Assembly (NCBI GenBank): GCA_964415675.1
Contig: CAYQBG010000016.1
Coordinates: 1-64,000 of the forward strand
Direction: 5' to 3'
Source of the DNA: UBA5336 sp964415675
Lineage (GTDB): Bacteria > Pseudomonadota > Alphaproteobacteria > Caulobacterales > Hyphomonadaceae
Length of the DNA: 64,000 bases
This document shows positions 1-8,238 of the stretch, piece by piece (the stretch's first letter is position 1; the number at the start of each line of letters is the position of its first letter). The translations under genes and the position numbers were made by a program. The notes beneath the pieces are model-generated. The model had not been told where the DNA came from and did not search any database. It saw only the letters and a list, made by a program, of their open reading frames with translations.

Positions 1-55
1 CTTCGTCTGTCGGGATATACCTTAGCTCACTGTCCAGTTTTCTGGGACCAGCTCA
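1..55 (-). mobile_element. End of a probable IS3-family insertion sequence
   Basis: Read on the minus strand, the segment from position 55 leftward begins TGAGCTGGTCCCAGAAAAC and continues into a short non-coding leader that runs out of the window. IS3-family elements characteristically start with TGA inside an imperfect terminal repeat of about 25 bp and place orfA a few tens of bases inside, which fits what is visible. The boundary at 55/56 is set by where the reading frame of the neighbouring DnaA-domain-IV-like gene loses similarity to its family. No transposase codons are visible and the second end is outside the window, so family assignment rests on the terminus alone. Confidence 0.45.
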
Positions 56-218
56 CCACATGGCAAAGATACATTGCGACCTGACGCCCAAAGGATTGCG
101 ACGGACTCCCTCGCCCCGACGCGAGGATTGTATCACTACGCAACCCAAGGGCGTATGCTGTCAGGCTGGCGGCAAGATGGGCGCCGTCTTCGTCCTTCAA
201 GCGTTCTCTTTTGTCCAC
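56..218 (-). pseudogene. DnaA domain-IV-like helix-turn-helix protein, truncated by IS
   Basis: Starting at a GTG at 218, preceded by GAGGGAG at a good distance, the frame codes about 54 residues containing FGRQVAMYLCHV. This matches the start of the DnaA C-terminal DNA-binding helix-turn-helix found in small stand-alone alphaproteobacterial proteins (typically ARQVAMYLAHV, followed by the recognition helix with FGRDRTTV). After CHV the frame enters the IS end and stops nine codons later, so the recognition helix is lost. Intact relatives are about 100-130 residues. The gene lies downstream of, and on the same strand as, the PAS_5 gene. The remaining peptide is unlikely to bind DNA. Family assignment comes from a short but distinctive motif. 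Confidence 0.6.
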
Positions 219-309
219 ACCACCGCTCCCTCACTGTAGGCAACCCCAAGCCTATGCCAGCAGAGAGAGTGTAGGACATTATTCCTATTAAATGAATAAA
301 GTCCTTTAT
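219..309. other. Short AT-rich spacer with an inverted repeat
   Basis: This stretch separates the truncated HTH gene from the PAS_5 gene. It is clearly more AT-rich than the rest of the window. It ends in an inverted repeat, AATAAAG at 295-301 and CTTTATT at 304-310, which touches the PAS_5 stop codon. The stem is weak and there is no GC-rich arm, so it is not a convincing terminator. No gene is seen. Confidence 0.35.
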
Positions 310-816
310 TTACGCGGCTATAGAGCTATGCCCGCGAAGGATAAGAGCAGGGACAGTGGAGCCTTCCCTTTCACCTGAAAGGGAGATCAACTGGTCATGA
401 CAAAGGACAAGCCGTGCCCGACCTGCGTCATCTTCCAGCGGAAGCCGCAACCAGGCGTGGTAAACTTGCGCATCGGGCTTTTCGACCAGCCCGCCGACGG
501 CGCCACCACCCCCCAGCGCATCTGCGAGGCCTTCCCGCCAGAGATTGGCAAGCCCGTCCGGCAAGGCATCCAGGCGACGCCCTCGGAGATTGATCTTCGT
601 GGCATCGCACAATGCGGATCCTGCCAGCCGGAAGCGGGCGATACCGGCCGGCAGGACCTCGATTATCGATAGATTGGCAAGATGCGCGCGCAACACCCCG
701 GCATCGACATCCCGCCTCCTGGGGCGCGAAGATGCAGATGTCCGGCATAGCTGCCGCCAGTATTCAAGAAGTTCTCTCTGAGCCCTCGTTAGCCCCTGAA
801 AACCTGCGCTTGCCAT
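310..816 (-). CDS. PAS_5 family PAS-domain protein
   Basis: A 168-residue protein of the PAS_5 type (PF07310), a group of small alphaproteobacterial proteins made of one PAS fold. The family pattern is visible: an N-terminal ELLEYWRQL segment, then a basic stretch and the LRAHLANLSIIEVLP motif, followed by the FRLAGSALC strand typical of these domains. No output domain, signal peptide or membrane segment is present, so it probably acts as a soluble sensor or adaptor whose ligand cannot be told from sequence. It lies on the same strand as MucR upstream (154-bp gap) and the truncated HTH gene downstream. The ATG at 816 has only a weak ribosome-binding site. Confidence 0.7.
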   Translation of the reverse strand: MASAGFQGLTRAQRELLEYWRQLCRTSASSRPRRRDVDAGVLRAHLANLSIIEVLPAGIARFRLAGSALCDATKINLRGRRLDALPDGLANLWREGLADALGGGGAVGGLVEKPDAQVYHAWLRLPLEDDAGRARLVLCHDQLISLSGEREGSTVPALILRGHSSIAA

Positions 817-969
817 GTTCAGCCACCCCGACCGATTCGCTTTAACAAGGTCTGAATCGATTTGGGACCACTAATCAAGAAAAATCATCAAGCACAGGCC
901 TTCGATCTAACTCCGGAATCTGAAGCTGAAACTTGTTTCGTTTTTGCAATATTCCGCAGCCTGGGGTGA

Positions 970-1389
970 CTATTTGTCTTTACGGCCCTGGCCCAGCCCC
1001 ATGCGCTTTGCGAGATCGGAACGTTGTCGGGCATAGGAAGGCGCGACCATGGGATAGTCGAAGGGCAGGTTCCACTTCTCCCGATACTCCTCAGGCGACA
1101 TGCCATACTTGGCCCGCAAGTGACGCTTGAGCGATTTGAATTTCTTCCCGTCCTCCAGACAAATAAGGTAGTCATCCGTGATCGACTTGCGAATGGACAC
1201 AGCGGGCTTTTGATCGGCCGCACCCACTTCGCCCACGTGAAGTCTAGTCAAGGACTCGTGGACGCTCTTGATTATCTCGGGCAACTCAGAACTCTGCACC
1301 GGATTGTTACCGACATATGCGGAAACAATTTCGGTTGCGAGCTCGATAACGCCATCTTGCGAATGAGTGCCGACGTCTTTCTCTGACAA
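970..1389 (-). CDS. mucR: MucR/Ros family transcriptional regulator
   Basis: A 139-residue Ros/MucR zinc-finger regulator. These proteins bind AT-rich DNA and control surface polysaccharide, motility and cell-cycle genes in alphaproteobacteria. The signature KFKSLKRHL plus MSPEEYREKW is present, followed by the conserved DYPMVAPSYA tail. Only Cys77 and His90 of the canonical C2H2 finger are kept: the second Cys is Asp80 and the second His is replaced by Tyr95. This variant is frequent in the family and may bind little or no zinc. The start is TTG at 1389, placed by a strong GGAGGT eight bases upstream; no ATG gives a better fit. It is the last leftward gene after the Mrp operon, with 126 bp between them for its own promoter. 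Confidence 0.9.
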   Translation of the reverse strand: MSEKDVGTHSQDGVIELATEIVSAYVGNNPVQSSELPEIIKSVHESLTRLHVGEVGAADQKPAVSIRKSITDDYLICLEDGKKFKSLKRHLRAKYGMSPEEYREKWNLPFDYPMVAPSYARQRSDLAKRMGLGQGRKDK

Positions 1390-1515
1390 TTCCTTACCTC
1401 CAACCCAATTAAGGTGAACGGGTTAGAGTAAAAGCTGATCATCTGTAAACTGGGCAAATGCAGTGCGGCTGAGCTGCCTCGCATCATTTGAGTAACCTAG
1501 CAAGAATACTGCCGG

Positions 1516-3279
1516 TTAGCTGACAGAGACGAATGCAAGAAGCAATACAGCTCCCAGCAACGCCGCCGTCCAGATTGCCATCCCACCTGTCAGTGACCCG
1601 CGGGACAGGACGCCCCTTGGACTGAATGCGGCCTCGATACGCTGGTAAGCGCGCCCGGAGACGCCAGCGGCTACGGAAGACATTGCCGGACCTGCTTTCT
1701 GCCAAACGGCCGCGGCCCAACCGGCGAAGCCATATCCCAGCTTGCGATATATCCAGTCCGTATCGAGGATCGTGCCGGGTCTTTCGCACGGGTAAAGCGC
1801 TAACCTCTTGAGAAGCATGAAAGCGAGAATGGCCAGGACAAGCAGTTGCATCTGCGTCAGGATATTCCCGGTTGTGTAAGGCTTGTAGTTCAATGCGACA
1901 TCCGGATATGGCAGCAGAGAATATAGCCAGCCATAGCCAATACCGCCGACAAAAGGCAGCCCGATCAGGATACACAGCGTGGCGGCGAGCCCCATTGCCA
2001 GCAGCATGTTGAACGGGGCTTCCTTCACCCGCCTGCCGCTGTCACGGCCAAAAAAGGCCGAATAAGGCACCTTGATCCCCGAATGCGCCAGAACGCCGGC
2101 CGAGGCGAACAAAAGCACGGCCCAGGCCACAAGCTGGCCCTCCTGGGCGACCGCGCTCATCATCGCCGACCATGTGACAAAGCCGGCAAACAGGGGGACG
2201 CTCGAGATCGATGCTGCACCGACAAGGCAATAGAGCGCCGTGAACGGCATCGACTTATAGAGGCCGCCCAGCTCGCTCACCTTTGCGGTGCCTGTGCGGT
2301 AGAGCACAGCCCCGACGGCCATGAACAGGAGCGCATGGAATATGATGTGAACAAAGGCATGCGCGGCAGCTGCGTTCAGGGCGAGCTGACCCGCCTGGCT
2401 CGACAGATCGGCGACACCGATGGCGCACACCATGAAGCCGATCTGGACATTGACGCTGTACGACAGCACCCTGCGCAGGTCATTTTCGATGATCGCAAAA
2501 AAGATGGGGAAGACGGCCATGGCCGCGCCGATCCAGATCAAGGTTTCGAGCCCCGGGAACATACGTGCAAGCATCAGGATCGCCAGCTTCGTTGTGAAGG
2601 CCGACAGGACGACAGCACCGACCACAGTGGCCTTCGGATAGGCGTCCTGAAGCCAGTTATGCATCAGCGGGAAGGCCGCCTTTATGCCAATCGCGAACAG
2701 CATGAACATGGCCCCAGGCGCGTCGAGAGACTGGAAGGCGACGATGTCCAGTGATCCGGTCGACTTCTCGACATAAGCGATGCCATCAAGCAGCAGGACT
2801 CCCGACAGGATCTGAATGACCAGGTAGCGCATGGACGCATTGTAGGCCGCGCGTGTGCCCGCACGCAGGATCAGGAAGACCGACGAAATCGCCGTTAGCT
2901 CCCAGAAAATGAACATGGTCATCAGGTCGCCGGCGAAGCTCGCAGCGACAGCGGCCCCGGCATAGGCCATGGCCATGCCGTCATGGAGCCGGTCATCGGT
3001 GTGCAGAGCATAGATCGCATTGAGCAATGCGGCGACCAGGAAGGCGAGCCCGAAAACGAAGTTCAGATTGTCGACCCTGTAGAGAACCAATTCATGTCCA
3101 AGCGCACTCGCTGTCGCAAGATCCAGCTCCCGAGGGGCCAGCGCGAGCATGATGATGCCGATGACAGGCGCGAGGATCATCATTGCCTGGCGAACCTGCC
3201 TGATCGGCAGAAAGCAGCCGACAAGTCCGGCAAAGACGAGAAGGAAGCCCGGATTGAGCTGGGTGAGCAGCGCGTTCAT
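1516..3279 (-). CDS. NuoL/M/N-like antiporter subunit (third copy) of the Mrp cluster
   Basis: A 587-residue polytopic protein of the proton-conducting transporter family (Proton_antipo_M), which includes complex I subunits NuoL/M/N and Mrp subunits A and D. Conserved channel features are visible: the TM5 glutamate in FWELTAIS and the broken-helix lysine in FTTKLAILML. Where relatives read NHALFKALLF this copy reads VHIIFHALLF, so the usual lysine is a histidine. It is the last gene of the operon and overlaps the upstream 132-residue gene by 4 bp. The C-terminal extension beyond the core fold (about residues 480-587) holds two more hydrophobic stretches. It may take the place of the NuoL-like half of MrpA, which is not encoded as a long fused MrpA here. 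Confidence 0.82.
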   Translation of the reverse strand: MNALLTQLNPGFLLVFAGLVGCFLPIRQVRQAMMILAPVIGIIMLALAPRELDLATASALGHELVLYRVDNLNFVFGLAFLVAALLNAIYALHTDDRLHDGMAMAYAGAAVAASFAGDLMTMFIFWELTAISSVFLILRAGTRAAYNASMRYLVIQILSGVLLLDGIAYVEKSTGSLDIVAFQSLDAPGAMFMLFAIGIKAAFPLMHNWLQDAYPKATVVGAVVLSAFTTKLAILMLARMFPGLETLIWIGAAMAVFPIFFAIIENDLRRVLSYSVNVQIGFMVCAIGVADLSSQAGQLALNAAAAHAFVHIIFHALLFMAVGAVLYRTGTAKVSELGGLYKSMPFTALYCLVGAASISSVPLFAGFVTWSAMMSAVAQEGQLVAWAVLLFASAGVLAHSGIKVPYSAFFGRDSGRRVKEAPFNMLLAMGLAATLCILIGLPFVGGIGYGWLYSLLPYPDVALNYKPYTTGNILTQMQLLVLAILAFMLLKRLALYPCERPGTILDTDWIYRKLGYGFAGWAAAVWQKAGPAMSSVAAGVSGRAYQRIEAAFSPRGVLSRGSLTGGMAIWTAALLGAVLLLAFVSVS

Positions 3280-3674
3280 CGGCCCTCCTCCACATTCTCA
3301 TCCACGTCGGCCGGGGTCTTGTCGCCCTCGCCATAATAGTCCTCGCCACGTCGCAGAAGCGCGCTGAGCGGCCAGCTGGCGAGCACGGCAAGCGCCAGTG
3401 CGGCAAAGCCCCAGAATCCGTAGAAACCGGTCGCATTTGCGAACCCCACATGCTCGCTCCGCTCGACAGTCAGATCGATCACGATCAGGAACACCGAAAG
3501 CGCCAGCACGGCCAATAACAGGATCGTCGGTGTCCGCGGGCTCGAAACCCAGCCGAACATCAGCCGGGCAGCCGGATGGATACTCACCTCGTCGCTGCCG
3601 GCAGGCCCTGTTGGCATCTCGACCTTGACGAATCGACCTGCAGAATCGCGTTCGGGAGCGTTTTCATCGCTCAT
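3276..3674 (-). CDS. Small two-TM protein of unknown function inside the Mrp operon
   Basis: A 132-residue protein I do not recognise. It has a hydrophilic N-terminus of about 45 residues, two hydrophobic segments (roughly residues 48-68 and 82-106) and an acidic C-terminus. It overlaps its upstream and downstream neighbours by 4 bp each, so it is translated together with two antiporter-type subunits and is probably an accessory subunit or assembly factor of the complex. It matches none of the classical MrpA-G subunits. Function beyond membership of the operon is inference. Confidence 0.7.
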   Translation of the reverse strand: MSDENAPERDSAGRFVKVEMPTGPAGSDEVSIHPAARLMFGWVSSPRTPTILLLAVLALSVFLIVIDLTVERSEHVGFANATGFYGFWGFAALALAVLASWPLSALLRRGEDYYGEGDKTPADVDENVEEGR

Positions 3675-5191
3675 GGTTTGCCTCCTGTCATATAGCCGAC
3701 AGACGGGTCAGAAGGCCCAGCCAGGGCGGGGCGAAGAAACTCTGACAAGGGACCAGCGATGAAGAACAGTCCAAAACACAGCATGGCCGTAAACAACGGC
3801 GCAGCCACGGTGAAAGCCGGCGCTCCGCCCGGCCGTTTATAGGGGGCCGGTTCCGGACTGCCCCGAGGTGGCATCAGCGCCAGTATCGGGATCGGCAGCA
3901 GGTAGATGGCGTTCAGCAATGCCGAAACGGTCAGAACCACTGGGACATAGTAGACACCTGCGAGCGACGCCCCCTGAAGCAATTCGTATTTCATCCAGTC
4001 GCCCGCCAAAGGCGGCATGCCGATGATCGACAGCGAACCGATGAAAAATGCGATAAAGACGAGCGGCATCCGCCGGCCAAGCCCGCGCATCTGCGAGATA
4101 TTACTCATGCCCGTTGCGACATAAATCGCGCCGGCACACATGAACAGGGTGATCTTGCCGGACGCATGAGCGGCGATCTGCATGGCCCCGCCCATGAACC
4201 CGGCTGTATTGGCGAGCATGGCGCCAACCGTCACATAAGACAATTGTGCGATCGTAGAGTAGGCCAGCCGCGCCTTGAGATTGTCCTTGGTCATGGCAAT
4301 CAGCGAAGCCACGATAATGGTGAAACAGGCGACAGCGAGAATGAATTCACGCGAAGGCGTGGCCTTTAGAAGATCCTCGCCAAAAATGTAGACGGCGACC
4401 TTCAGGACTGTGAAAACCCCTGCCTTCACGACCGCCACGGCATGGAGCAGCGCAGAGACTGGCGTTGGCGCCACCATGGCATTCGGCAGCCAGAAATGGA
4501 ATGGCATGAGCGCGGCCTTGCCGATCCCGAATGCAAACAGGATCAGCAGAACACTTGAGACAAATGGTGTAACATCCGGATTATTGGCCAACAGGCCACC
4601 CTGAACGAAATCAAGATTTCCGCCTGCCAGCACAAAGGTCCAGGCGATGGCCAGCAGGAACAGGCCGATCGACGTGCCGAGAAGCGTCATCAGATAGATC
4701 CGCCCGCCCCTCTGCGCGGCTTCATCTTCCTTGTGGGCGACCAGCGGATAGGTCGAAAGCGTCAGCACTTCATAGAACACAAAGAGCGTGAACAGGTTTT
4801 CCGCCATTGCCACGCCCATGGCACCGAAAAGCGCGATCGCGAAACAGACATAGAAACGCGTCTGATTGCGTTCCCGGTTCCCGCGCATATAGCCGATTGA
4901 GTAGAAAGAGTTGACGATCCACAATCCGCTCGCGACCAGCGCGAAAAGCGCCCCCAGCGGCTCCAGACGGAACGCGAAGGACAGTCCCGGCATCGCCTCG
5001 CCCAGAACCAATGACGGCTCGTACCCGCCCGACACCTGCCGCGCGAGTGCAATGGCGGTGACGAACAGTGCCGTGGCACCGACGATCGTGACGGTCTCGC
5101 GGATATTGGGAAAACGCCCGGCGACGAAAATACCCACCGTCGTCAGAAGCGGAATGATCAGGGCAAGAAGGATCAGGGTTTCACCGTTCAC
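3671..5191 (-). CDS. NuoL/M/N-like antiporter subunit (second MrpD-like copy)
   Basis: A 506-residue polytopic protein of the Proton_antipo_M family, close to MrpD/NuoM in size. Visible channel features are the glutamate in FYEVLTLSTYPLV, lysines in VVKAGVFTVLKV, the STIAQLSYV helix and the lysine in HASGKITLFM, all of which line the ion path in this family. It overlaps the preceding mrpD-like gene and the following small membrane gene by 4 bp. Together with the neighbouring two paralogues it gives the cluster three separate antiporter modules, more than the A and D modules of a classical Mrp complex. The exact division of labour among the three cannot be read from sequence. Confidence 0.85.
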   Translation of the reverse strand: MNGETLILLALIIPLLTTVGIFVAGRFPNIRETVTIVGATALFVTAIALARQVSGGYEPSLVLGEAMPGLSFAFRLEPLGALFALVASGLWIVNSFYSIGYMRGNRERNQTRFYVCFAIALFGAMGVAMAENLFTLFVFYEVLTLSTYPLVAHKEDEAAQRGGRIYLMTLLGTSIGLFLLAIAWTFVLAGGNLDFVQGGLLANNPDVTPFVSSVLLILFAFGIGKAALMPFHFWLPNAMVAPTPVSALLHAVAVVKAGVFTVLKVAVYIFGEDLLKATPSREFILAVACFTIIVASLIAMTKDNLKARLAYSTIAQLSYVTVGAMLANTAGFMGGAMQIAAHASGKITLFMCAGAIYVATGMSNISQMRGLGRRMPLVFIAFFIGSLSIIGMPPLAGDWMKYELLQGASLAGVYYVPVVLTVSALLNAIYLLPIPILALMPPRGSPEPAPYKRPGGAPAFTVAAPLFTAMLCFGLFFIAGPLSEFLRPALAGPSDPSVGYMTGGKP

Positions 5192-6714
5192 CTGACACCT
5201 CCATCACTGAATACGGCCCCAGCGGCATCTTCTGCCAGCCCGTAAACCGGAGCGGCATCGATCCCGATCCAGATATTCGCAATGGCGAGGAGCCAGAGCG
5301 GCACAAGCAGGAGGAGCGGGGCCTCCTTGCGTTGTTTTCGAGGATTCGCCGGTGCCTGGAAGAAAACGGCCTCAAGGATCCGCCCCATATAGATCACGGC
5401 AAGTACGCTGGAGAAGACAATCAGCGCAGCCGCCCACCACCAGCCATTCTGGAAAGCTGCCGAGAGTAGTGCAATTTTCGACTGAAACCCGGCCGTCAGA
5501 GGCACGCCGATCAGCGACAATGCGCAAATCGCGAATGCGGTCATCGTCCATGGTGCCGAACGGCCAAGACCCGCGAAATCGTCCACCCGCGTGCCCTGGT
5601 AGGTCAGCACCACACCAGCCACAGCCATGAACAGCCCGCCTTTCATCAGCGCATGATTGACCAGGTGGAACAGGCCTGCGGTCAGGCCTGCTGCCGTCGC
5701 CAGCGACACGCCGAGCAGCATGTATCCCACCTGCGCGACTGACGAATAGGCCAGGGTTCGACGCACATCCGTCTGGAACACAGCCTGAAAGGAGCACACA
5801 AGCATCGCGGCCACAGCGAGCGGCATGAAAATGAGGCCGAAACTTGCAATCTCGAAGCTGAACTCAGGCTTGAATACCGTGAAGAGGTAGCGGATCAGGG
5901 CATAGAGAGCCACTTTTGTCGCTGTAGCCGCAAGAAAGACCGTCACGAAACTTGGCGCGTAAGCGTAGGAGCTTGGCAGCCATTGGTGAAGTGGCCACAT
6001 GGCTGCCTTCAGGCCAAGCCCGACAACAATAAATGCAAAGCCTGCCTGAACGGTCCGGCTGTCGGTCAGTTCCGGAATCATCCGGGAAAAATCATCCATG
6101 TTCAGCGTGCCCGTGGCCGCGAACAGAAATCCGACCCCGATGACATAAAAGGTCGCGCCGATAGTGCCCATGATCAGGTAATTGAAGGCAGCCGGCAGTG
6201 CGCGGCGGTCACGGCCCGCCCCCAGGGCGACCAGCACATAGGTCGAGATGGACGAGATTTCGAGAAAGACGAACAGGTTGAACGCGTCGCCAGTGGACGC
6301 CACGCCGATCAGTCCGGTCACGCAGACAAGATAAGCTGAATAAAAGAGGCTCTGCTTGCCTTCCAGGATCTCGGCATTGACGGTGGGCCAGGAGAAGATC
6401 GAAGCGAGGAAGCCAATCGCCGCCACAAGCAGGATAATCATCGCATTCAAGGCATCGATTCGAAACTCGATACCGGCCGGCGGTGCCCACCCTCCCATGG
6501 CATAGGACACCACACCCTGGGACTGGACCAGTCCGAGCAGGATAAGCGCCATGATCAGGCTTCCGGCGGTCGCCGCAATCGACAGGAACCATGCAAGACG
6601 CCCATTGGGCAGGAATACGCAAAGTGTTGCGCTGATCAGCGGGATCACCACAGCCAGAGGCGCAGCATGAGCAAGCGCCCAGCCCGGCGCAAGAGACAGG
6701 AGCGCTTCACTCAC
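5188..6714 (-). CDS. mrpD: Na+/H+ antiporter subunit D
   Basis: A 508-residue integral membrane subunit of the Mrp cation/proton antiporter. It belongs to the family shared with NuoL/M/N and carries the expected residues: the TM5 glutamate in FLEISSISTYVLVALGA, the lysine in ATATKVALYALI, the SSVAQVGYMLLG helix and NHALMKGGLFMAVAG. Length is typical of MrpD (about 490-510). It directly follows mrpC with a 4-bp ATGA overlap, the usual C-D order. Of the three paralogues here it has the most canonical sequence, so it is assigned as the true MrpD. Confidence 0.9.
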   Translation of the reverse strand: MSEALLSLAPGWALAHAAPLAVVIPLISATLCVFLPNGRLAWFLSIAATAGSLIMALILLGLVQSQGVVSYAMGGWAPPAGIEFRIDALNAMIILLVAAIGFLASIFSWPTVNAEILEGKQSLFYSAYLVCVTGLIGVASTGDAFNLFVFLEISSISTYVLVALGAGRDRRALPAAFNYLIMGTIGATFYVIGVGFLFAATGTLNMDDFSRMIPELTDSRTVQAGFAFIVVGLGLKAAMWPLHQWLPSSYAYAPSFVTVFLAATATKVALYALIRYLFTVFKPEFSFEIASFGLIFMPLAVAAMLVCSFQAVFQTDVRRTLAYSSVAQVGYMLLGVSLATAAGLTAGLFHLVNHALMKGGLFMAVAGVVLTYQGTRVDDFAGLGRSAPWTMTAFAICALSLIGVPLTAGFQSKIALLSAAFQNGWWWAAALIVFSSVLAVIYMGRILEAVFFQAPANPRKQRKEAPLLLLVPLWLLAIANIWIGIDAAPVYGLAEDAAGAVFSDGGVR

Positions 6715-7193
6715 TGCAACTCCTCCCTGCCCGATGCGTCAAGCTCCTCGGCCAGCGCCACGTCGATATCGATCTGGCGCACCTCGTCGGCTTCGATTGT
6801 TCCATAGGCTTCTCGGATGCGCACGACCAGGGCCAGCCCGACAGCCAGCGTCGCCACGCCGACAACGATCGCGGTCAGGATGAGCACGTGTGGCAGCGGA
6901 TTAGAGTAGACATTTTCCAGAGCGCCGTGCGCGGCGCCTGCTCCATGACCCGAGGCCTCCCCGCCATAGGCATCCTCGCCATGTTTCTTCAGATCGCCGC
7001 CCATGAGGATCGGCGCGGTCCCGCCCGAGACTTTCGAAAGAGTGATGTAGAACAAGAAAACAGACGTCTGAAAGACAGAGAGCCCCACCATCCGCTTGAT
7101 CAGATTATTGGCCTCGAACGTGATATAAAGGCCCGTCATCATCAGCGCGATGATCAGCCAGTAATTCCCGCGGGCGGCGATGAACTCTAGCAT
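6711..7193 (-). CDS. mrpC: Na+/H+ antiporter subunit C (NuoK-like)
   Basis: A 160-residue NuoK-like subunit with three membrane helices. The start at 7193 begins at MLEFIAARGNYW, because residues encoded further upstream overlap mrpB and are not NuoK-like. The signature FEANNLIKRMVGLSVFQT is the conserved TM1-TM2 region of MnhC/MrpC. Between TM2 and TM3 there is an enlarged hydrophilic loop rich in glycine, histidine and alanine (about residues 68-92), and the C-terminus has an acidic tail of about 30 residues. Both add length compared with the usual 110-125 residues. It lies four bases after mrpB and overlaps mrpD by 4 bp. Confidence 0.87.
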   Translation of the reverse strand: MLEFIAARGNYWLIIALMMTGLYITFEANNLIKRMVGLSVFQTSVFLFYITLSKVSGGTAPILMGGDLKKHGEDAYGGEASGHGAGAAHGALENVYSNPLPHVLILTAIVVGVATLAVGLALVVRIREAYGTIEADEVRQIDIDVALAEELDASGREELQ

Positions 7194-7197
7194 GGGC

Positions 7198-7650
7198 CTA
7201 CCAGTCCTCGTCCGAAATCTCTGCGACACGGCCGGCAAACGCGTAGAAAATCGCCAGCATCGAACCGGCGACGCCAAACAGGACACCCAGCTCGATCAGT
7301 ATGATACCGACATGCTGGGCCAGATGGCCGCCCTCGGGCTCTTCGAACAATGCATTGTACTCCAGGTAGTTGCCGCCCCCGAACAGCGCCCAGACACCCA
7401 CGCCGGCATAAAGCAGCACGCCGACTGCCGCGAGCCCGCGCACAAAGACAGCCGGCACAAGACGAAGGGCCGAGGGCACGCCAAAGATCAGCGCATAGAG
7501 AATAATACCGACAGCAAAGATCACCCCGGCCTGGAAACCACCACCGGGAGAATATTCACCATGAAAATGGACATAGAAGGCGTAGATCGTGATCAGCGGG
7601 ATGAGAAGCTTGGAGACGATCCGCAGGATGACATGATGGTCTGACTTCAC
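7198..7650 (-). CDS. mrpB: Na+/H+ antiporter subunit B
   Basis: A 150-residue MnhB-domain protein with four predicted membrane helices. The diagnostic HGEYSPGGGFQAG motif is present near residue 30, matching the family pattern HGhxSPGGGFqaG. It acts as a membrane subunit of the Mrp antiporter, equivalent to MbhF in membrane-bound hydrogenases. It overlaps the upstream DUF4040/MbhE gene by 4 bp and is followed by mrpC after 4 bp. Confidence 0.9.
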   Translation of the reverse strand: MKSDHHVILRIVSKLLIPLITIYAFYVHFHGEYSPGGGFQAGVIFAVGIILYALIFGVPSALRLVPAVFVRGLAAVGVLLYAGVGVWALFGGGNYLEYNALFEEPEGGHLAQHVGIILIELGVLFGVAGSMLAIFYAFAGRVAEISDEDW

Positions 7651-8237
7651 TTCTCGCCTCCCTTCCGCATCGAATCGGCCAATGACCGCTCACCGAAACC
7701 GAGCAGCAAGGCAACGGACAACCCGGCCGCAAACACCACCACAACTTCTCCAAGCGTATCGATCCCCCGATAACTGGCGAGAATGGAAGTGACGACATTT
7801 GGAAAGCCCATCTCGCCATAATGGCGTTCGAGATATTCCTTCCCGACGCCGGTATTGACGGGCGAGAGCGGATCGCCAAGCGCCGGCAGATCGACGGTCG
7901 CGTAGATCAGCATCGCACCAGTCACCACGACCACCAGAAACGGTGCGATCCGCGTGAACCGTTTTTCCGCCTTGGCCGTGCGTGCCGTCAGCAGCATGGC
8001 GCCTAACAGCAGCGCGGTGGAGATACCGGCCCCGACGGCGGCCTCGGTAAATGCCACATCGACGGCATCAAGCGCCACAAACCATGTCGCGGATACGAGC
8101 GAATAGACCCCCGACAGCATGACGATGGCGAACAGGCTGCGGATCCGTGCGATCGCTACGCCGACGACAAAAAGGATGATGAGCAGGAGGAAATTGGCGA
8201 GGAAAAGGCCCATCTCGCCACCGTCAATGCCATTCAT
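7647..8237 (-). CDS. MbhD/MbhE-like subunit (stand-alone MrpA C-terminal region)
   Basis: A 196-residue membrane protein. The N-terminal half, with VAFTEAAVGAGISTALLL, matches DUF4040/MbhD; the second half, with VTSILASYRGIDTLGEV, matches the MbhE-like segment. In classical Mrp systems these two pieces form the C-terminal third of the roughly 800-residue MrpA; here they are a separate gene. The ATG at 8237 was chosen because it lies one base after the mrpG stop codon with AGGAGGT just upstream. It overlaps mrpB by 4 bp. This split form is known from other Mrp/Mbh-type clusters. Confidence 0.85.
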   Translation of the reverse strand: MNGIDGGEMGLFLANFLLLIILFVVGVAIARIRSLFAIVMLSGVYSLVSATWFVALDAVDVAFTEAAVGAGISTALLLGAMLLTARTAKAEKRFTRIAPFLVVVVTGAMLIYATVDLPALGDPLSPVNTGVGKEYLERHYGEMGFPNVVTSILASYRGIDTLGEVVVVFAAGLSVALLLGFGERSLADSMRKGGEK

Positions 8238-8238
8238 G

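Noticed and set aside
295..310. AT-rich inverted repeat as terminator
   Set aside because: Seven A/T-rich pairs make too weak a stem, and it overlaps a stop codon without a GC arm.
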